Source: Phytohabitans suffuscus (GTDB lineage: Bacteria > Actinomycetota > Actinomycetes > Mycobacteriales > Micromonosporaceae). From it: a DNA stretch of 64,000 nt. Below are positions 34,895-43,708 of the stretch, piece after piece. Position 1 is the first letter of the stretch. The number at the start of each line of letters is the position of its first letter. The stretch is taken from contig NZ_AP022871.1 in assembly GCF_011764565.1 (NCBI RefSeq), positions 4,588,320 through 4,652,319 on the forward strand, given 5' to 3'. The notes below the pieces were generated by a model. It was given only the letters and a program-made list of their open reading frames with translations. It was not told the DNA's origin and made no database searches. Both the position numbers and the translations under genes were made by a program.

Positions 34895-35740
34895 TCAGGC
34901 TCGGACGCTGTCGTGGTGGTGCTCGTCGGCGAGGGTGGCGATCAGGGCAGCCGATTCGGTAGGGCTCAACGCGACTTCGTTGATCTTGTCGAAGGCGTGT
35001 TCGTAGCGTTTGGCGGCGTCGGCCTCGATGGTCAGCCGCCCGTCCAGGTGGTGCACCAACGCCACCGGCGGATACGGGCGCTGCATCTTGCAAAGCGTGA
35101 ACGCCCCATCCATACCCGGATGCCAGCCGACCCGGGTGGGCACCACCCGCACGCTGATGTGCGGCCGCTCGACCAGCTGGGACAGGTGCTGCAACTGCTG
35201 TGCCAAAACCAGCCGGCCGCCGACCGGTCGGTGCAGGACCGGTTCCTCGATCCGGATCTCCAACCGGGTCGCCGGCTTGCGATCCACCTCCAGGACCTGC
35301 TGCCACTCGACCAGCTGACGCACGAGTTTGTCGACCAACGGCTGCTGCTGCACGCCGCGGGCGATGATCGCTGCCGCGTAATCGCGGGACTGCACCAGCT
35401 CCGGCACCAGCAGATTCGCGTACATGTACAGCTCCTCTGCCCGCTGCATCAGCCACCAGTCATCGATCACCATCCCGCCACCACCACTGCTGCCCTGGTC
35501 GTGGTAGGGGGCGGCGTCGGGTGTCCACTGGTTGACCCGCCACGCGTTCTGAGACAGGTCGACCAACAAGGCGCGTGTGGGGTCGTCGTAGACGCCGTAC
35601 ACATCCAGCAGGGCGATCACGTGCTCTCGGCGAAACGGCCACTCCGCCCGCTCATACCGGGCCAGCGTCGAGAACTCCACCCCCAAATAGGCGGCGATGT
35701 ACTTCAACGTCAGCCCACGTTCCTCCCGTAGCTGTCGCAT
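34895..35740 (-). CDS. XRE-family regulator with DUF5753 domain
   Basis: The 281-aa protein has an N-terminal helix-turn-helix (MRQLREERGLTLKYIAAYLG, VEFSTLARYERAEWPFRREH) followed by the ~190-residue DUF5753 domain (RAEELYMYANLLVPELVQSR, RRPVGG-type LHRPVGGRLVLAQQLQHLSQ, SVRVVPTRVGWHPGMDGAFT). Streptomycete relatives control development or secondary metabolism with small DUF397 partners; here two QCE proteins follow instead. It lies 100 bp downstream of a second such regulator. Confidence 0.85.
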   Translation of the reverse strand: MRQLREERGLTLKYIAAYLGVEFSTLARYERAEWPFRREHVIALLDVYGVYDDPTRALLVDLSQNAWRVNQWTPDAAPYHDQGSSGGGGMVIDDWWLMQRAEELYMYANLLVPELVQSRDYAAAIIARGVQQQPLVDKLVRQLVEWQQVLEVDRKPATRLEIRIEEPVLHRPVGGRLVLAQQLQHLSQLVERPHISVRVVPTRVGWHPGMDGAFTLCKMQRPYPPVALVHHLDGRLTIEADAAKRYEHAFDKINEVALSPTESAALIATLADEHHHDSVRA

Positions 35741-35839
35741 CCGGTCGCAGAGAAACTGGGACCGAACCGTTTGAACGAACTGTGCGCGCCGCAGGCATTC
35801 TGCTCAACCCTTTCCCTCCAATATGTTCATCGAGGTTTA

Positions 35840-36733
35840 CTAGTTCGAATGTGTGGACCGGTCTTCGACCAGGGCAGTGATCAGCCGCGCCGACTCCACC
35901 GCTGGTAGCGCCTCGTCCCACAGCCGGTCGAACGTGTCCACATGCCATTGGCCGGCGGCCCCTTCATGCACGGCGATGCTGTCCAGATGGGGGCGAGAGG
36001 CGACCACCGGCACCTGTTCGTGCGGCAGGTCGAACACCGTGAACGACCCGTCCATCCCCGACACGTAGGCGGCTGTGGTGGGCAGGACCCGGACCTGTAC
36101 CCGGCCGCCGTCACCGCCCTTGGCGAGGTGTTCCAGCTGTGCCCGCCACAACGGATCGGGTGCGCCGACCGGGCGGTGCAGGGCCGCCTCGGCGACCACC
36201 GCATGGATGTCGACCTGCGGGCGGCGGTCGAACACTTCACGCTGCCGCCGGCTGTAGGCCCGCACCCGCCACGCCAGCTCCACCTCGGACGCTCGCGAGG
36301 CGTGCTCGCGGTGGACGACCGCCTCGGCATACTCCGGTATCCGCAGCAGGTCCGGTATCAACGCCGCCTGGTAGCAGCGGATCCGCTCCGCCACCGACTC
36401 CAACCACAGACCGTCCAAAGTCGACACGTCGAGCTGCGAGGCGTTGAAGTCGCCCTCCCACGCCGGCAGCCGGTACACATCCCGCGCAAGCCGGAGCAGG
36501 AAATCCCGCTCGCCCGGGTCATGCACGCCGTACAGGTCGAGCAGCTTGAGAACCTCGCCGCGATGCGACTTCCACTCCCCAACCTCCAACAACCTCACCG
36601 ACGTGAAGTCCAAGCCCAGAGACGCGGCTACATACTTCAGCGTCAGACCGCGGTCCTCCCGCAGCGCCCGCAACCGCCGACCCAACAACCGAGCCCGTAA
36701 CGAAGGCGTAGGCCGCTCCTTCTTCTCAGGCAC
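35840..36733 (-). CDS. XRE-family regulator with DUF5753 domain (paralogue)
   Basis: The 297-aa protein has RRLRALREDRGLTLKYVAAS as helix-turn-helix and LLEVGEWKSHRGEVLKLLDL, then DUF5753: ERIRCYQAALIPDLLRIPEY, ALHRPVGAPDPLWRAQLEHL, VRVLPTTAAYVSGMDGSFTV. It shares layout with the next gene and is probably its duplicate. GTG 36733 is chosen because GGTGGAGG ends 6 nt upstream; longer starts are possible. Confidence 0.85.
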   Translation of the reverse strand: MPEKKERPTPSLRARLLGRRLRALREDRGLTLKYVAASLGLDFTSVRLLEVGEWKSHRGEVLKLLDLYGVHDPGERDFLLRLARDVYRLPAWEGDFNASQLDVSTLDGLWLESVAERIRCYQAALIPDLLRIPEYAEAVVHREHASRASEVELAWRVRAYSRRQREVFDRRPQVDIHAVVAEAALHRPVGAPDPLWRAQLEHLAKGGDGGRVQVRVLPTTAAYVSGMDGSFTVFDLPHEQVPVVASRPHLDSIAVHEGAAGQWHVDTFDRLWDEALPAVESARLITALVEDRSTHSN

Positions 36734-37103
36734 CGTCACCCTCCACCGGGAACGCAACGCAGACCCCACGCTGGATCACGATCTCGACCCCGCCACGGAC
36801 AAGATGAAGGGCGCCGGGAACCAGGAACCCACCGCCCCAGCCCACCGCTTCGGCACCCGGCCTCACGACGTCACCGGCGTGGGTATCTCGGCGCAGTCCG
36901 GGCAAGACCTTCGCCGCATACCAACCGGCGACTCACCCGCCCGCACCACACCCCGCACAGTGGACAGCCGCCAACCATGGCCCTCACAAGAACTGCATGG
37001 GATCGACGCACTCGGCTCGGTCATGCCAACGACAATCTCGTGGCGCGAGCCGGCAAACCATTACAGCGATTGATACAAGCAATAGATACAAGTGACTAGC
37101 TGG
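36734..37103. other. Spacer without recognisable gene
   Basis: About 370 bp between the flavoprotein gene and the regulator genes. I see neither a convincing gene nor a striking repeat; it must contain the promoter of the XRE gene at 36733. Confidence 0.5.
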
Positions 37104-37676
37104 TCAGCCGCCCCCACCAGCCACCGTCCAAACCCCAGCCGCGTCCAACACCGCCGCCCACGGGAAGGCATCAATACGCCCCCCACCTGTCCCAGGCGGA
37201 TGCGGCTCCCACTGATCCGGACCGAACAACACCCGCACGCCCTCCGACCGCAGCGACTCAACAGCCGCCACGAACGGCTTGCGGCCTGCGAGCGCCGCAT
37301 CCACGAACGGCAACACCGCCACCGGAACACCCCGCCCGATCGCCTCCGCCACCGCGCTCAGCGCGTACGTGTCGCTGATCCCAAGGGCTAGCTTGCAAAC
37401 CGTGTTGAACGTCGCTGGCGCCACCACCACCGCATCGGCCTCCGACGACGAACGCTCCCGCGACTCACCCGGCCGCCGATGTTCACTAACCACCGGACTG
37501 CCGGTCAACGCCTCAAGCTTCGGCATGTCCAGAAACGCCAACGCGGCCGGCGTCGCCACGACGCCCACGCCCCAACCTCGACCCTGCGCCAGCTCCACCA
37601 GGCGAAACACGTCGGGAGCAGCACCAGCTCCGCAGACGACGACGGTGAGGGTAGGGCGAGCGGTACCAGTGGTCAC
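37104..37676 (-). CDS. Flavoprotein of the phosphopantothenoylcysteine-decarboxylase superfamily
   Basis: A 190-aa HFCD-type flavoprotein: LTVVVCGAGAAPDVFRLVEL, an acidic/Ser-rich middle, the FMN-binding VVVAPATFNTVCKLALGISD, and VPVAVLPFVDAALAGRKPFV. It lacks the N-terminal His typical of CoaC/EpiD catalytic sites as far as I can see, so decarboxylation is not assured. It overlaps the RibD-like gene by 4 bp, indicating a translationally coupled operon. Such stand-alone flavoproteins next to XRE-TPR regulators are common in this bacterial group; function unknown. Confidence 0.8.
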   Translation of the reverse strand: MTTGTARPTLTVVVCGAGAAPDVFRLVELAQGRGWGVGVVATPAALAFLDMPKLEALTGSPVVSEHRRPGESRERSSSEADAVVVAPATFNTVCKLALGISDTYALSAVAEAIGRGVPVAVLPFVDAALAGRKPFVAAVESLRSEGVRVLFGPDQWEPHPPGTGGGRIDAFPWAAVLDAAGVWTVAGGGG

Positions 37677-38533
37677 GGCAGCTTCGGGCGCGCCATCTCG
37701 ACCCGCAGGTACCTATCCGTCCTTGTGATACCGCAGAGAACGAACCCCTCGGGGCTATCCCAGGTCGGAGCCGGACCAGCAGTCGAGCCGAACATCAGGA
37801 TTCGGTCAACGACTCCGGAAGCCAGCCAGGCGCTGCCCAAGGCAGACGGCACTAGAAGAAGCGCGGACCGCACCCCGCCCTCAAACAGAACCTTCATCGC
37901 GTGATCGGCATCGTCCGATACCAGATCGTCGGGGAGGTGCAGGACGCCTTCCCCATGGCTGCCTTCCACCGCTTCCTCCGTCCGGCCGTCGGGGTACACA
38001 ACGACGTCGGCGCGGGCACGAAGCTCTCTGGTGGTCGGCTCATCGATGGGGGCGCCGCCGAGCGAGAACGCCCATGTCACGATGGGCCGCCTGGTGTGGA
38101 AGGTAGTCAGGTAGTCGCCGAGGACGAGTCGTGCCTCATCGGCGAGTACGCCGACTTCAACGTCAACCCCAGCGGCGCGGAGAACTGCGGCGCCGCCCTC
38201 GCCACGCGATGTTGGGTCCATCAGCGCGATGACGACGCGTGCGACGCCGACGTCCAGGAGAGCCTGTCGGCAGGCGGGGGTACGCCCGGCGTGGTTGCAG
38301 GGCTCCAGCGTTACGACCGCCGTGCCGCCCCGCGCACGCTCACCAGCTGCGGCCAGGGCGTGTGCCTCGGCGTGCGGCTCGCCTTTGCGCTCGTGGTAGC
38401 CGGTGCCGGCGATCTCGCCGCGAGCGTCAAGGACGACGCATCCCACTGGCGGGTTGGGACTCGTTGTGCCGAGCCCGCGGGCGGACAGCACGATGGCCAG
38501 CCGCATTGCGTCGATCTCTCGCTCACTAGCCAC
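37673..38533 (-). CDS. RibD-like deaminase-reductase
   Basis: The 286-aa protein has an N-terminal cytidine-deaminase-fold zinc site (SPNPPVGCVVLDARGEIAGT, GEPHAEAHAL, VTLEPCNHAGRTPACRQALL) and a C-terminal reductase-like half (RPIVTWAFSLGGAPIDEPTT, VLFEGGVRSALLLVP) shorter than in RibD of riboflavin biosynthesis. It would deaminate a pyrimidine-type substrate and perhaps reduce it. The operon context (XRE-TPR regulator upstream, stops overlapping by one base; flavoprotein downstream) is not a riboflavin operon, so the substrate is open. Confidence 0.8.
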   Translation of the reverse strand: MASEREIDAMRLAIVLSARGLGTTSPNPPVGCVVLDARGEIAGTGYHERKGEPHAEAHALAAAGERARGGTAVVTLEPCNHAGRTPACRQALLDVGVARVVIALMDPTSRGEGGAAVLRAAGVDVEVGVLADEARLVLGDYLTTFHTRRPIVTWAFSLGGAPIDEPTTRELRARADVVVYPDGRTEEAVEGSHGEGVLHLPDDLVSDDADHAMKVLFEGGVRSALLLVPSALGSAWLASGVVDRILMFGSTAGPAPTWDSPEGFVLCGITRTDRYLRVEMARPKLP

Positions 38534-39989
38534 TAGGCCGCTTCCTGGTCAAGGTCCGCCAACAGCGCTGCCACCGGCGCCAAGCCCTTCTGCGGCTCAA
38601 GCCTCGCTCCGACCTGGCCGATCTGGGACACGATCCGCTGCGATCCGGCATCTCGCGCCACGGGCAGCGCGGCTCGCGCCGTTGCCGCCGCCGCTTCCGG
38701 TTGTCCAGTTTGGACGTATGCCCGAGCCATCCACGCCAGAGCGGCCGCGCGGTCCCGCTGGTACACCGAAGGCAGCGTCCGTACCGCACTGTCGTAGATG
38801 CCCAACGCCTTGTCGGCGTGGCCGAGCGTCAACCAACAGTTGGCGCGGTTGATCTCGATGTAGCTCTCCGTGCAGAACGAACCGTGACCGCCCCGGGCGT
38901 CGCCGTCCGAATCATCCGCCGCCCACTGGTGTGCCTCATCCAGCAGACGCTGCGCCTCTACCTGATCGCTGGCCAGAGCGCGCCCGTACGCCTCCTGAAC
39001 GCGGATCGCGGCTCGCGTCGGCGACGACAGCCGCTCTTCATCCCGGCGAGCCGCCCGAGCCAGCCCGATGACTTCGGCCGCAGTGCCGCCCGCTGTTGCT
39101 TGCTGGGACCGGCGGTACCCGGTCCAGGCGAGCATTTTCTGGTCATCGGCCTCGTACGCCCACTCCATTGCCTGAAGCGTCCACTGCCGCGCCCGGCCGA
39201 GGTCACCTGAGTCCTCGTACAGCCAAGCCGCCGACTCTGCGTACTGAGCGCCGAGCTGCACCACACCCACCCGCTGGACGTCATCCGTGGTCCACAGCAG
39301 CCCTTGCAGCACAGAGAGCTGATTGCGAACACCGGCCAAGGCAAACCGAGGACCGAGCAGGTTGTCGGTCTTCACCAGAGCGTGCCACTGCTCCCGCAGG
39401 CGCGCGAGCACCTCGCCGAGGTGCGCGGTCGACCTGACCGTGACCCGGTCGGTCAGGCCAGGATGACGGGTCACGTCCAAGACCGTGTCGGCCAGGCCAT
39501 CCAGCGCGAACGCTTCCAGCAGCGCCGCGAGCCCGCCGTGCAGCAACGCACGCCGGTTCAGCGGCAAGACCAGCTCCCGACCATCGACCTGAAGCCGAAG
39601 CTGTACATCGTTCGCACCGACAGGCTGCGCCGACCTCGCCGCGCCGGCAGCCTGGCTGTCCACGGGGAGGTGGCGCCGACCCGCGGCTGGGGGACGACAG
39701 CAGACGGAGTCGGGCTCTCCGGTGCCTGCTTGGGTGCCAGGCCGAACGCGAGCCTCGCGCTATCAGGAGCACCGAGACCATCCAACGCCCGTTCAGCGAC
39801 ATCGAGAGCCGTGACCTGGCGACCGCCGCCAACGATCGTGCTCACCTGACCCTGCGTCATCCCCACAGCGATCGCGATCTGCGTCTGGCTGGCGCCGGCG
39901 TACTTCGCGACCAGCCGGAACAGGGTGCCGAAGTCTCGCTTACGAAGTGCGTGACCGACGTCATCACGTTCCCAGAACGTGTCTGCCAT
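38533..39989 (-). pseudogene. XRE helix-turn-helix/TPR regulator, frameshifted
   Basis: From ATG 39989: MADTFWERDDVGHALRKRDF, then the helix-turn-helix LVAKYAGASQTQIAIAVGMT and QGQVSTIVGGGRQVTALDVA. Near 39660 homology moves to another frame, which carries the long helical TPR region (TLQAMEWAYEADDQKMLAWT, CWLTLGHADKALGIYDSAVR, AWMARAYVQTGQPEAAAATA) to 38533. A single indel in TCCCCGTGGAC would reunite it into a normal ~485-aa regulator. It is first in an operon with the RibD-like and flavoprotein genes and presumably controls them. Confidence 0.75.
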
Positions 39990-40077
39990 CCGCAGCGGCC
40001 CGGGCGCTCGTCCGCCCATCGATCACCTCCAGGTCATCGACCACCATCCGTTGGACGGGGGTTTGCCAAGACTCAGA

Positions 40078-40995
40078 GAGCCATTTCCAACCTCATGATT
40101 CGGGTCCGAGTTCGAGGGTGAGGATGGCCTTGGCGAGGGTGCCGACGCGTTGAGGACAGCAGCGGACCTTGGTGAGGATCCGCCACGCTTTCAGCGTGGC
40201 GAAACCGCGTTCGCCGGGTCCGCGGACGCTGTTGACCATCCGGTTGTGGGCCTTCTGTGCCTTCGTGAGCTTGCGGCCCTTGTGCGGCACGACCAGGGTG
40301 CCGCCGGCGCCTTGGTAGCCCTTGTCGGCCAGCAGTTCCAGGTCCGCACGCTGCGCTGTGGTGATCACGGCATGGGTACGGGCGGCGGTCAAGTCGTGAG
40401 TGGAGCCCGGCAGCCCGTCGGAGATCCACACCAGGTCCCCGCGGCGCGGGTCGACCAGGCCCTGCAGGTTGACACCATGACGATGGTGTTTGCCCGAGTA
40501 GTACAGCCGGTTCGCCTCGCCGCCCAGCCAGTCGATCGGCACCAGCGTGCCGTCCAGGATGCCGAGGCGGTGGCCGTTGCCGGCCAGTCGCCACAGCGCC
40601 GCCGTCAACGACGGCGCGCGGGCGGCGAGCAGGTCGGTCGCCTCGCGTACGTACCGGTACACGGTGGCCAGGCCGATCTCGAACCCGGCCGCGAGGCGGG
40701 TGTAGGTGTCGCCGTTGCGCAGGTGGGCCAGTACCAGCAGCGCCTGCCGTCCCGGTGTGAGCTTGCGCCACCGGCTGCCGATCCGGGCCCGATGGCCACG
40801 CAGCAGATCCGCCAGGTGGGTCAGATGCGCGCGAGACAACGACAGCGTGCCAGGATAGGTCACCGAGGCTCCTTGGGACGGACATGCAGGCTTCGACAAC
40901 CCGCTGTCCTACCGGGAGCCTCGTCTCATATGGACGATCGACACGCCGCCACCACCAACACTGATCACCGCCCCAAATCAGATTGGAAAGGGCTC
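40078..40995 (-). mobile_element. IS5-superfamily insertion sequence, ~918 bp
   Basis: Ends GAGCCATTTCCAACCT (40078) and, inverted, GAGCCCTTTCCAATCT (40995) are 16-bp near-perfect inverted repeats, with AGA on both outer sides as a possible 3-bp target duplication. It contains one transposase gene. To its right lies the truncated end of a small gene (40996-41166), apparently disrupted by the insertion. Confidence 0.75.
40093..40863 (-). CDS. IS5-family transposase (DDE superfamily)
   Basis: This 256-aa protein is intact: N-terminal YPGTLSLSRAHLTHLADLLR, helix-turn-helix YTRLAAGFEIGLATVYRYVR, first catalytic Asp in LGILDGTLVPIDWL, HHRHGVNLQGLVDPRRGDLV, second Asp in DLELLADKGYQGAGG and Glu in VRGPGERGFATLKAWRIL. 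GTG 40863 follows AAGGAGCCTCG. It spans almost the whole element, so the IS may still be mobile, unlike the other IS in the window. Confidence 0.88.
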   Translation of the reverse strand: MTYPGTLSLSRAHLTHLADLLRGHRARIGSRWRKLTPGRQALLVLAHLRNGDTYTRLAAGFEIGLATVYRYVREATDLLAARAPSLTAALWRLAGNGHRLGILDGTLVPIDWLGGEANRLYYSGKHHRHGVNLQGLVDPRRGDLVWISDGLPGSTHDLTAARTHAVITTAQRADLELLADKGYQGAGGTLVVPHKGRKLTKAQKAHNRMVNSVRGPGERGFATLKAWRILTKVRCCPQRVGTLAKAILTLELGPES

Positions 40996-41166
40996 AGAGT
41001 ACGGGCAGTCGCGCAGGCAGCGGAGCGCGAGGGCCGCAGAGAGGTTATGAGGCGCGGAACATCGCGCCCGACCACGTACAACGCCCTGAGCGGCATCAGC
41101 ACGATGCGCTTCAGCGCATTCCTGGCGCTGCTCCACCATCTCGGCGTTCACCGCCTTGAGCGTTGA
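40996..41166 (+). pseudogene. Remnant of a small regulator-like gene cut by the IS
   Basis: The plus strand reads REVMRRGTSRPTTYNALSGI then STMRFSAFLALLHHLGVHRL and stops at 41166. The SRPTTYNALSG..MRFSAFLALL pattern suggests an XRE/Cro-like DNA-binding C-terminus. The start is lost at the IS right end. Low confidence in identity. Confidence 0.35.
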
Positions 41167-41576
41167 GGATCAGCCGACTCCGGATACCTATAGATCGAGC
41201 CGACCCCGGCAGCCATCAACAGCACTGAAAATAAAGCGATTGCCGCGCCTATCGCTACGGTCCACCAGCGTCCCAACGCCCAGCCACCCGCGAAAGCTCC
41301 ACCACCCACGAGCGCCACGAATACCATTGTCGCCACTGCGGCTCCGTCTACCTTTCGATTAAGTCGCCGCATCTCGGCCTCAACCAGCCGGTTCAGTATC
41401 TCTCGAATAAGTGGTTGCAGGTGAACCTTGTCTTTTTCTGAAAGGGATGAGCTTATATTCTGGTAGGCTTCTAGCCTATGACGTAAGCGCCCAGTTCGCG
41501 GCACTGTCGCAGCTCGTCCAAGTAGGCCCAACAGTGGCACCGCGATAACTTGAAGTAACGGAATCCAGCGATCCAC
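41148..41576 (-). CDS. Small membrane protein of unknown function
   Basis: The 142-aa protein has a hydrophobic N-terminus (WIPLLQVIAVPLLGLLG), a charged helical linker (SEKDKVHLQPLIREILNRLV ... EAEMRRLNRKVD) and two adjacent transmembrane helices (VATMVFVALVGGGAFAGGWA; WTVAIGAAIALFSVLLMAAG). No family recognised. The arrangement of a helical bundle next to a two-helix hairpin is seen in membrane effectors of conflict systems, which is only an analogy. It lies downstream, on the same strand, of the 441-aa effector-like gene. Confidence 0.6.
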   Translation of the reverse strand: MDRWIPLLQVIAVPLLGLLGRAATVPRTGRLRHRLEAYQNISSSLSEKDKVHLQPLIREILNRLVEAEMRRLNRKVDGAAVATMVFVALVGGGAFAGGWALGRWWTVAIGAAIALFSVLLMAAGVGSIYRYPESADPQRSRR

Positions 41577-41973
41577 GACTAAATCACACCTAATCGAAAC
41601 CTGACCAATGTGAGTATGAGAAGTTTTGGGTATTAGCCGCCATGTTTGCAGGTTAAGGATCGTCGGCTACGACATGGTGTCGCGTTTTCTGGGTTATACA
41701 ACGCTTTGGTCGCCCTCCCACGATGCTTAACATTAGGCGCGGCTAGAGTAAGTGAATAAGTGAAAACTGAGTGACAACGGGGAGCATTTAACCGGACGGT
41801 TATGGGCGTCGGCAGACTCGCCAGCCCAGGCCACGCTTACGTGCGATAGAAGATCTGAGCATCTGTGGTCCTGCCCAGGGGCCAGGGGTCGTAGGGTCTC
41901 ATTGACGGCAATCGCCTGCTAGCCCGTCCGTTGGGGCGCCAGCGGATAGAGTGGCAGGCCTGTTTGCCTGGCA
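41577..41973. other. AT-richer spacer without recognisable gene
   Basis: About 400 bp; no convincing gene or repeat seen. It may hold the promoter of the small membrane protein gene. Confidence 0.5.
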
Positions 41974-43299
41974 CTATCCCCTGACGGTGTTGTTCCAGAA
42001 GTCAGGGTAAAAGACGGTCAATGGGTTCTCGACATCCCCAACCCCATCCATTGCACGTCGTACCTGCATGGCGACCTCGGACCGGTACGTCTCAAGCTGA
42101 GGAACCAGTGTGTAGATGGTGGAAGTATCGATCACGATCGTACGAACTTGGTCCAGGTCGAACGGAATTCTGTCCGCTTTTCGGATGATCTGAATAACAG
42201 GTTTACGACAGGCATGACGGAGAGCTAGTTCGTAGAACACATTTGGATTGTGGAAGGACAGATCTGCCACGACGATACGTGATTTGACAATATGTTCGAT
42301 CACCTGTGCTGTGATCATGCCAGGATTTCCGATGTGATCGGCCCGGACTACTCGAATACCAAACTCGGCGAGGGCTGGCTCCACAATCGACTGTAGGAAC
42401 AGGTCGGAATGCTGTCGGTTCTCGCTGTCCACCGCACCGATTGGAGTCACGTAGAAACAGACCTTGCTCCAGTCTTGTTCTGTCTCGGGCTCGTCGCTGC
42501 CTCCCACGATTCCTTGGGCGGAAATCAGACGAGCAGGGTCCGCAAGTCGTGTTCCTTGAGGCCCGGGCAAGTCCTCGACCACGTGATTTATGGGCAAGAG
42601 GCGCTCGGCTCCGGCATACGGTTTTAGTATTCCGATGTACTTGGCATTAACAACGAATGTGTCAATGCACTGACTGATCTCGTCTTCCGCGTACGCGCTC
42701 TCCTGTAAGAAGTCTCGGATTACGCTGTGATTGGGTAGTTTCTGCCCCTCGAACTTTTCGTAGATCTCGCGGAATGGCTTTACGGCTTGGATAGCGAGCC
42801 GAAAGCGTGCCTCAAGCTGGGCCCTCTTGTCCGCCTCGGGATTCGAGGCGATATCTCCGTCGGACGTCAGCTCGATATAGTCGGCCTGGTAGCTCCCGAT
42901 CGTAATCCCATACCGCGCCGAGTTCGTCACCATCTGCCGGCTTGGCCCGCTCTCGGCAGACTTTCCAAGTGCCTCGAAGAGTGTTAGCCTGCGGACCCGC
43001 TTAGCGCCCAGTCTCTGCATCGTGTCGGCGATCTCGCATGCGTCTTCAAATGACGCCGCAGGGAAGGAACGCTGGCGGGACTTGTGTACTGGCGTAACCG
43101 ATTTCTTAACCGTCGTTGCGCGCGCGGCGCCCTTGCTGCGGCCGGCTGAACTTCTCGGCGTGGGTTTCCGCCTTGACGTTTTTGCCTTGACGGATTCTGT
43201 TGTCCGCTTGGCGGCGGATTCTTCGGCAGCTTCTGCTGATTCGCGGGCTTCTTCCGCGGGCGTCGGTTTGTCCGCCTCGATCCGGAGATCGCCGTCCAC
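41974..43299 (-). CDS. Multidomain protein with nucleoside-deoxyribosyltransferase/TIR-like effector domain
   Basis: A 441-aa protein in three parts. Residues 1-80: Lys/Ser/Ala-rich, disordered and basic. Residues ~83-240: a winged-helix-like region (RVRRLTLFEALGKSAESG, SRQMVTNSARYGITIGSYQA, LPNHSVIRDFL, DTFVVNAKYIGILKPYAG). Residues ~278-395: VCFYVTPIGAVDSENRQHSD, IVKSRIVVADLSFHNPNVFY then ELALRHACRKPVIQIIR, the D-L-x3-N-P-N-V-F-Y-E-L signature of nucleoside-2-deoxyribosyltransferase-like domains related to TIR. In conflict systems such domains act on NAD or nucleotides after sensing infection. The gene is in a tRNA-borne island, moderate in GC. Function inferred, not shown. Confidence 0.7.
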   Translation of the reverse strand: MDGDLRIEADKPTPAEEARESAEAAEESAAKRTTESVKAKTSRRKPTPRSSAGRSKGAARATTVKKSVTPVHKSRQRSFPAASFEDACEIADTMQRLGAKRVRRLTLFEALGKSAESGPSRQMVTNSARYGITIGSYQADYIELTSDGDIASNPEADKRAQLEARFRLAIQAVKPFREIYEKFEGQKLPNHSVIRDFLQESAYAEDEISQCIDTFVVNAKYIGILKPYAGAERLLPINHVVEDLPGPQGTRLADPARLISAQGIVGGSDEPETEQDWSKVCFYVTPIGAVDSENRQHSDLFLQSIVEPALAEFGIRVVRADHIGNPGMITAQVIEHIVKSRIVVADLSFHNPNVFYELALRHACRKPVIQIIRKADRIPFDLDQVRTIVIDTSTIYTLVPQLETYRSEVAMQVRRAMDGVGDVENPLTVFYPDFWNNTVRG

Positions 43300-43708
43300 T
43301 CTTAACCTCTTTCGACTCTCGGTCAGTCGGTATTCGCGAGACTGTGAGGCCTTGCCGGGACCAATCCACAGCCGATGGCAGAACGTACCCGGACCCTACG
43401 TCGCGATTGGGCGAGCATGGTCCGCGTTTCTGTAACTTATGATAGGGTTTATGCCGAATAGTTCGAACTACAGCCCTGAAATTCACCCATAGGGGTTAAG
43501 GTGCACGACCGATCATGCAGAGTGTCTTTGCTGTATAGGCTGCCGATTTCCGTCTCTTGCAGATCAAGGCGCCGCGATAGCGCGGCGCACCGTGTGCGCT
43601 CGCAGATTGTCCTGCGGGCGGGCCTTCGGCCCGTCCTCGGACGCCCGCGGCGTACCACACCAGAGCGGCACAGGATAGCGCTACGTGCCCGACGCCTTGC
43701 GGCTGATC
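43300..43708. other. Spacer with paired hairpins
   Basis: No gene recognised. Contains strong hairpins at 43568-43650 and the upstream region of the effector-like gene. Confidence 0.5.
43568..43650. other. Pair of strong hairpins (structured RNA, terminator or attachment-like site)
   Basis: First hairpin GCGCCGCG-ATAG-CGCGGCGC (43569-43588), perfect. Second, about 25 bp on, a nested structure built on GCGGGCG ... GGGCC-TTC-GGCCC ... CGCCCGC. They lie between the 3' end of the 43709 gene and the 5' region of the effector gene, so a terminator for the former is the simplest explanation. Confidence 0.4.

Noticed and set aside
37673-38533. Riboflavin biosynthesis operon
   Set aside because: No ribAB, ribE or ribH genes nearby; the RibD-like protein is linked to a regulator and a flavoprotein in a mobile island.
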